The position numbers and the translations under genes are program-made. A stretch of 8,412 bases of DNA. Source: T1Sed10-7 sp041686695 (GTDB lineage Bacteria > Actinomycetota > Nitriliruptoria > Nitriliruptorales > Nitriliruptoraceae). Under the pieces are notes generated by a model that saw only the letters and a program-made list of their open reading frames with translations, made no database searches and was not told where the DNA came from. Position 1 is the first letter of the stretch. Every line of letters starts with the position of its first letter. Positions 7,465 through 8,412 of the stretch are shown in pieces. Location of the stretch: NCBI GenBank assembly GCA_041686695.1, contig JAWLDJ010000101.1, positions 1 through 8,412 of the forward strand, given 5' to 3'.

Positions 7465-7498
7465 CGCTGGAGCGCATCGTGCGCTGTCACCCCCAGCG
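7465..7498 (+). terminator. Probable hairpin terminator after the membrane-protein gene
   Basis: CGCTGG (7465-7470) pairs with CCAGCG (7493-7498). Directly inside, AGCGCA (7471-7476) pairs with TGCGCT (7480-7485) around a TCG loop, and seven unpaired bases lie on the 3' side. The twelve pairs begin 69 nt after the membrane-protein stop and end before the proposed rpsF promoter. No T-run follows, so the role is inferred from strength and position. Confidence 0.5.
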
Positions 7499-7510
7499 CG
7501 TAGGGTCGTG

Positions 7511-7539
7511 TTGTGGGAGGAAGGGGCCTGCTGTACGGT
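7511..7539 (+). promoter_or_regulatory. Candidate promoter of the rpsF-ssb operon
   Basis: TTGTGG (7511-7516) as -35, a 17-bp spacer, and TACGGT (7534-7539) as -10 (TAnnnT form). Transcription would start near 7546, giving a leader of about 315 nt before rpsF. The -35 shares only the TTG core with the consensus. TAGGGT at 7501-7506 is an alternative -10, but it has no good -35. Confidence 0.4.
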
Positions 7540-7548
7540 TCGAGGGTC

Positions 7549-7575
7549 CGCGCGGGGCCATCACGGCTCCGCGCG
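7549..7575 (+). other. Strong hairpin at the predicted 5' end of the rpsF leader
   Basis: CGCGCGGGGCC (7549-7559) pairs with GGCTCCGCGCG (7565-7575), eleven pairs with a single G-T wobble, around an ATCAC loop. It begins about 3 nt after the predicted transcription start and could protect the 5' end of the message or act as an early pause or termination signal. Confidence 0.55.
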
Positions 7576-7656
7576 CCGTTCGTCACCGCCGGCCGAACAT
7601 GGTTCGGCACCGATCGAACGACAACGGACCCGAATCGTGGTCCACGACCGAACCTT

Positions 7657-7681
7657 GGTCCCGGTACGACGCACCGGGACC
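7657..7681 (+). other. Perfect 9-bp inverted repeat in the rpsF leader
   Basis: GGTCCCGGT (7657-7665) and ACCGGGACC (7673-7681) are exact reverse complements separated by the 7 bases ACGACGC. It could be an RNA hairpin in the leader or a DNA operator. No T-run follows. Confidence 0.6.
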
Positions 7682-7813
7682 GCGGACGCCGTGGTACCTC
7701 GACGATCGGTCCGCAGGACGCACCCCTGCCCCTGACGGCGGACAGCGCGCACAGACGCGGTGCCGTGACCGCAGGGGCCACAACACTGGCTGGGACACGC
7801 AGGTGCCCTCGCC

Positions 7814-7849
7814 GGTCCGCACCGCGCAGCTGCGCGGAGCGGCGCGACC
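7814..7849 (+). promoter_or_regulatory. rpsF: Stem-loop next to the rpsF Shine-Dalgarno
   Basis: The core is a perfect 16-base palindrome CCGCGCAGCTGCGCGG (7822-7837), giving 6 pairs with an AGCT loop. It extends through an A-A mismatch (7821/7838), CGC/GCG (7818-7820 with 7839-7841), a 4-nt 3' bulge (7842-7845) and GGTC/GACC (7814-7817 with 7846-7849). It ends 2 nt before the AGGAGG at 7852-7857. A bulged stem at this place is what a translational operator would look like, but binding by S6:S18 is not shown. Confidence 0.45.
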
Positions 7850-7862
7850 AGAGGAGGTGCCC

Positions 7863-8165
7863 ATGCGCCGCTACGAGATGATGGTTCTGATCACCGATCG
7901 CCTCGACGAGGAGTCGGCGGTCGCCGCCTTCGAGAGGGCCAAGAGCATCCTGGCAGACCAGGGTGGCAACCTGCTCGAGGACGCCTGGTGGGGCAAGCGC
8001 AAGCTCGCCTACGAGATCGAGAAGCGTGATCACGGCTTCTACGGCGTCCTCGACTTCGAAGCCAGCTCCGAAGCCGTCAGTGAGCTCGAGCGTCAACTCA
8101 AGATCTCCGACGACATCACGCGTTTCAAGACCGTCCGTCCCGAGATCCGGGTCCGCACGGCCTAG
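7863..8165 (+). CDS. rpsF: 30S ribosomal protein S6
   Basis: Protein of the small ribosomal subunit that binds the central domain of 16S rRNA together with S18. It has 100 residues, the normal length. Family features seen are MRRYEMMVLI at the N-terminus (first beta strand), the conserved WWGKRKLAYEIEK (42-54), GFYGVLDFEA (58-67) and the final strand ITRFKTVRPE (85-94). There is no poly-glutamate tail. Start is ATG at 7863, with a perfect AGGAGG (7852-7857) 5 nt before it. It is followed by ssb after 73 bp, matching the common rpsF-ssb-rpsR-rplI order. It is preceded by a long structured leader that may carry autoregulation. Confidence 0.97.
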   Translation: MRRYEMMVLITDRLDEESAVAAFERAKSILADQGGNLLEDAWWGKRKLAYEIEKRDHGFYGVLDFEASSEAVSELERQLKISDDITRFKTVRPEIRVRTA

Positions 8166-8238
8166 GTCACCGTCCCGCGGCCCCGTCCTCCCACGACGGC
8201 CCGTACGCGCGACACCGACGACCAGGAAGGCCTGGACC

Positions 8239-8412
8239 ATGGCGTTCGAATCCAACTACATCACCTTCATCGGGAACCTGACCGACGACCCCGACCTGCG
8301 CTTCACGCAGTCGGGTGCACCCGTCGCCTCGTTCCGCGTCGCCTCCAACCGCCGGTTCACCGACCGGGCGGGCAACCAGCAGGAGGAGACCACGTTCCTC
8401 AACGTCAACTGC
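8239..8412 (+). CDS. ssb: Single-stranded DNA-binding protein, 5' part (runs off window)
   Basis: Binds and protects single-stranded DNA during replication, repair and recombination, normally as a tetramer. Only the first 58 residues are in the window, the first half of the OB fold: YITFIGNLTDDPDLRFTQSG (7-26), then VASFRVASNRRF (29-40) and EETTFLNVNC (49-58). This fits SSB well. The acidic C-terminal tail lies outside the window. Start is ATG at 8239, with AGGAAGG (8224-8230) 8 nt before it. CCAGG (8222-8226) and CCTGG (8231-8235) could fold over this Shine-Dalgarno. It follows rpsF, and the 73-bp spacer has no obvious terminator, so co-transcription is likely. Confidence 0.95.
   Translation, partial: MAFESNYITFIGNLTDDPDLRFTQSGAPVASFRVASNRRFTDRAGNQQEETTFLNVNC

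Larger units (their letters stand above)
7546..7862 (+). promoter_or_regulatory. Long non-coding, structured 5' leader of rpsF
   Basis: No convincing gene lies between the membrane protein and rpsF. The stretch is rich in inverted repeats: 7549-7575 (11 pairs), 7592-7608 (GCCGAAC/GTTCGGC, 7 pairs, ATG loop), 7635-7647 (TCGTGGTCCACGA, a palindrome with central T), 7657-7681 (9 pairs), a long-range CCCCTGC/GCAGGGG (7723-7729 with 7771-7777) enclosing ACGGC/GCCGT (7735-7739 with 7762-7766), and 7814-7849 next to the ribosome-binding site. The S6:S18 complex is known to repress its own operon through an mRNA leader structure in several bacterial phyla, so a regulatory leader is plausible here. 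I could not match its published CCG-bulge consensus by eye. The frame of rpsF is open upstream to 7410, but it has no start signal or recognisable protein. Confidence 0.45.

Noticed and set aside
7410..8165. N-terminal extension of S6 to 251 residues
   Set aside because: No ribosome-binding site or family similarity upstream of 7863. ATG 7863 has a perfect AGGAGG and gives the standard S6 length.
7374..8255. Minus-strand frame of 293 codons opposite the leader and rpsF
   Set aside because: It is antisense to a certain ribosomal protein gene, and the part over the leader shows no protein-like pattern.

Overview
The window is very GC-rich DNA with GTG starts beside ATG and strong third-position G/C bias. 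Gene content (GlpD of the long actinobacterial type, an IclR regulator beside GlpK, a NarL-type response regulator, a huge polytopic membrane protein, then rpsF-ssb) points to an actinobacterium. A deep-branching lineage such as Nitriliruptoria is possible, but the sequence alone does not settle this. Most of the window is ordinary housekeeping or catabolic DNA. I see no mobile element, CRISPR array, tRNA or rRNA.

Left part (1-3701): glycerol catabolism. The 3' part of glpD (+) converges on glpK (-). Their ends meet in a very strong GC hairpin (1384-1415) that probably stops transcription from both sides. An IclR-family regulator lies upstream of glpK on the same strand, 4 bp away, so the two form a probable translationally coupled operon. 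GlpK makes glycerol-3-phosphate, GlpD oxidises it to dihydroxyacetone phosphate at the membrane, and the IclR protein is the likely local regulator. No glycerol facilitator is in view.

Middle (3702-4442): an 84-bp divergent intergenic region, with a probable leaderless promoter for the iclR gene, separates it from an orphan NarL/LuxR-type response regulator. No sensor kinase is visible.

Right middle (4557-7396): one large membrane-protein gene interrupted by a run of exactly 100 N, which looks like a scaffold placeholder of unknown true length. The N-terminal 70 residues are proline-rich, with a three-fold 27-bp tandem repeat and a nine-proline run. The part after the gap has about 28-30 hydrophobic segments and resembles the actinobacterial SCO7613 C-terminal-domain membrane proteins. 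The reading frames on the two sides of the gap differ, so any continuous translation through the N run is an artefact.

Right end (7397-8412): a 466-bp non-coding stretch with a probable terminator, a candidate promoter and a leader of about 315 nt with several strong inverted repeats, including one 2 nt upstream of the Shine-Dalgarno. It is followed by rpsF (ribosomal protein S6) and the start of ssb, the usual order of the bacterial rpsF-ssb-rpsR-rplI operon. The rpsF leader and the unexplained membrane protein are the two places most worth a second look.
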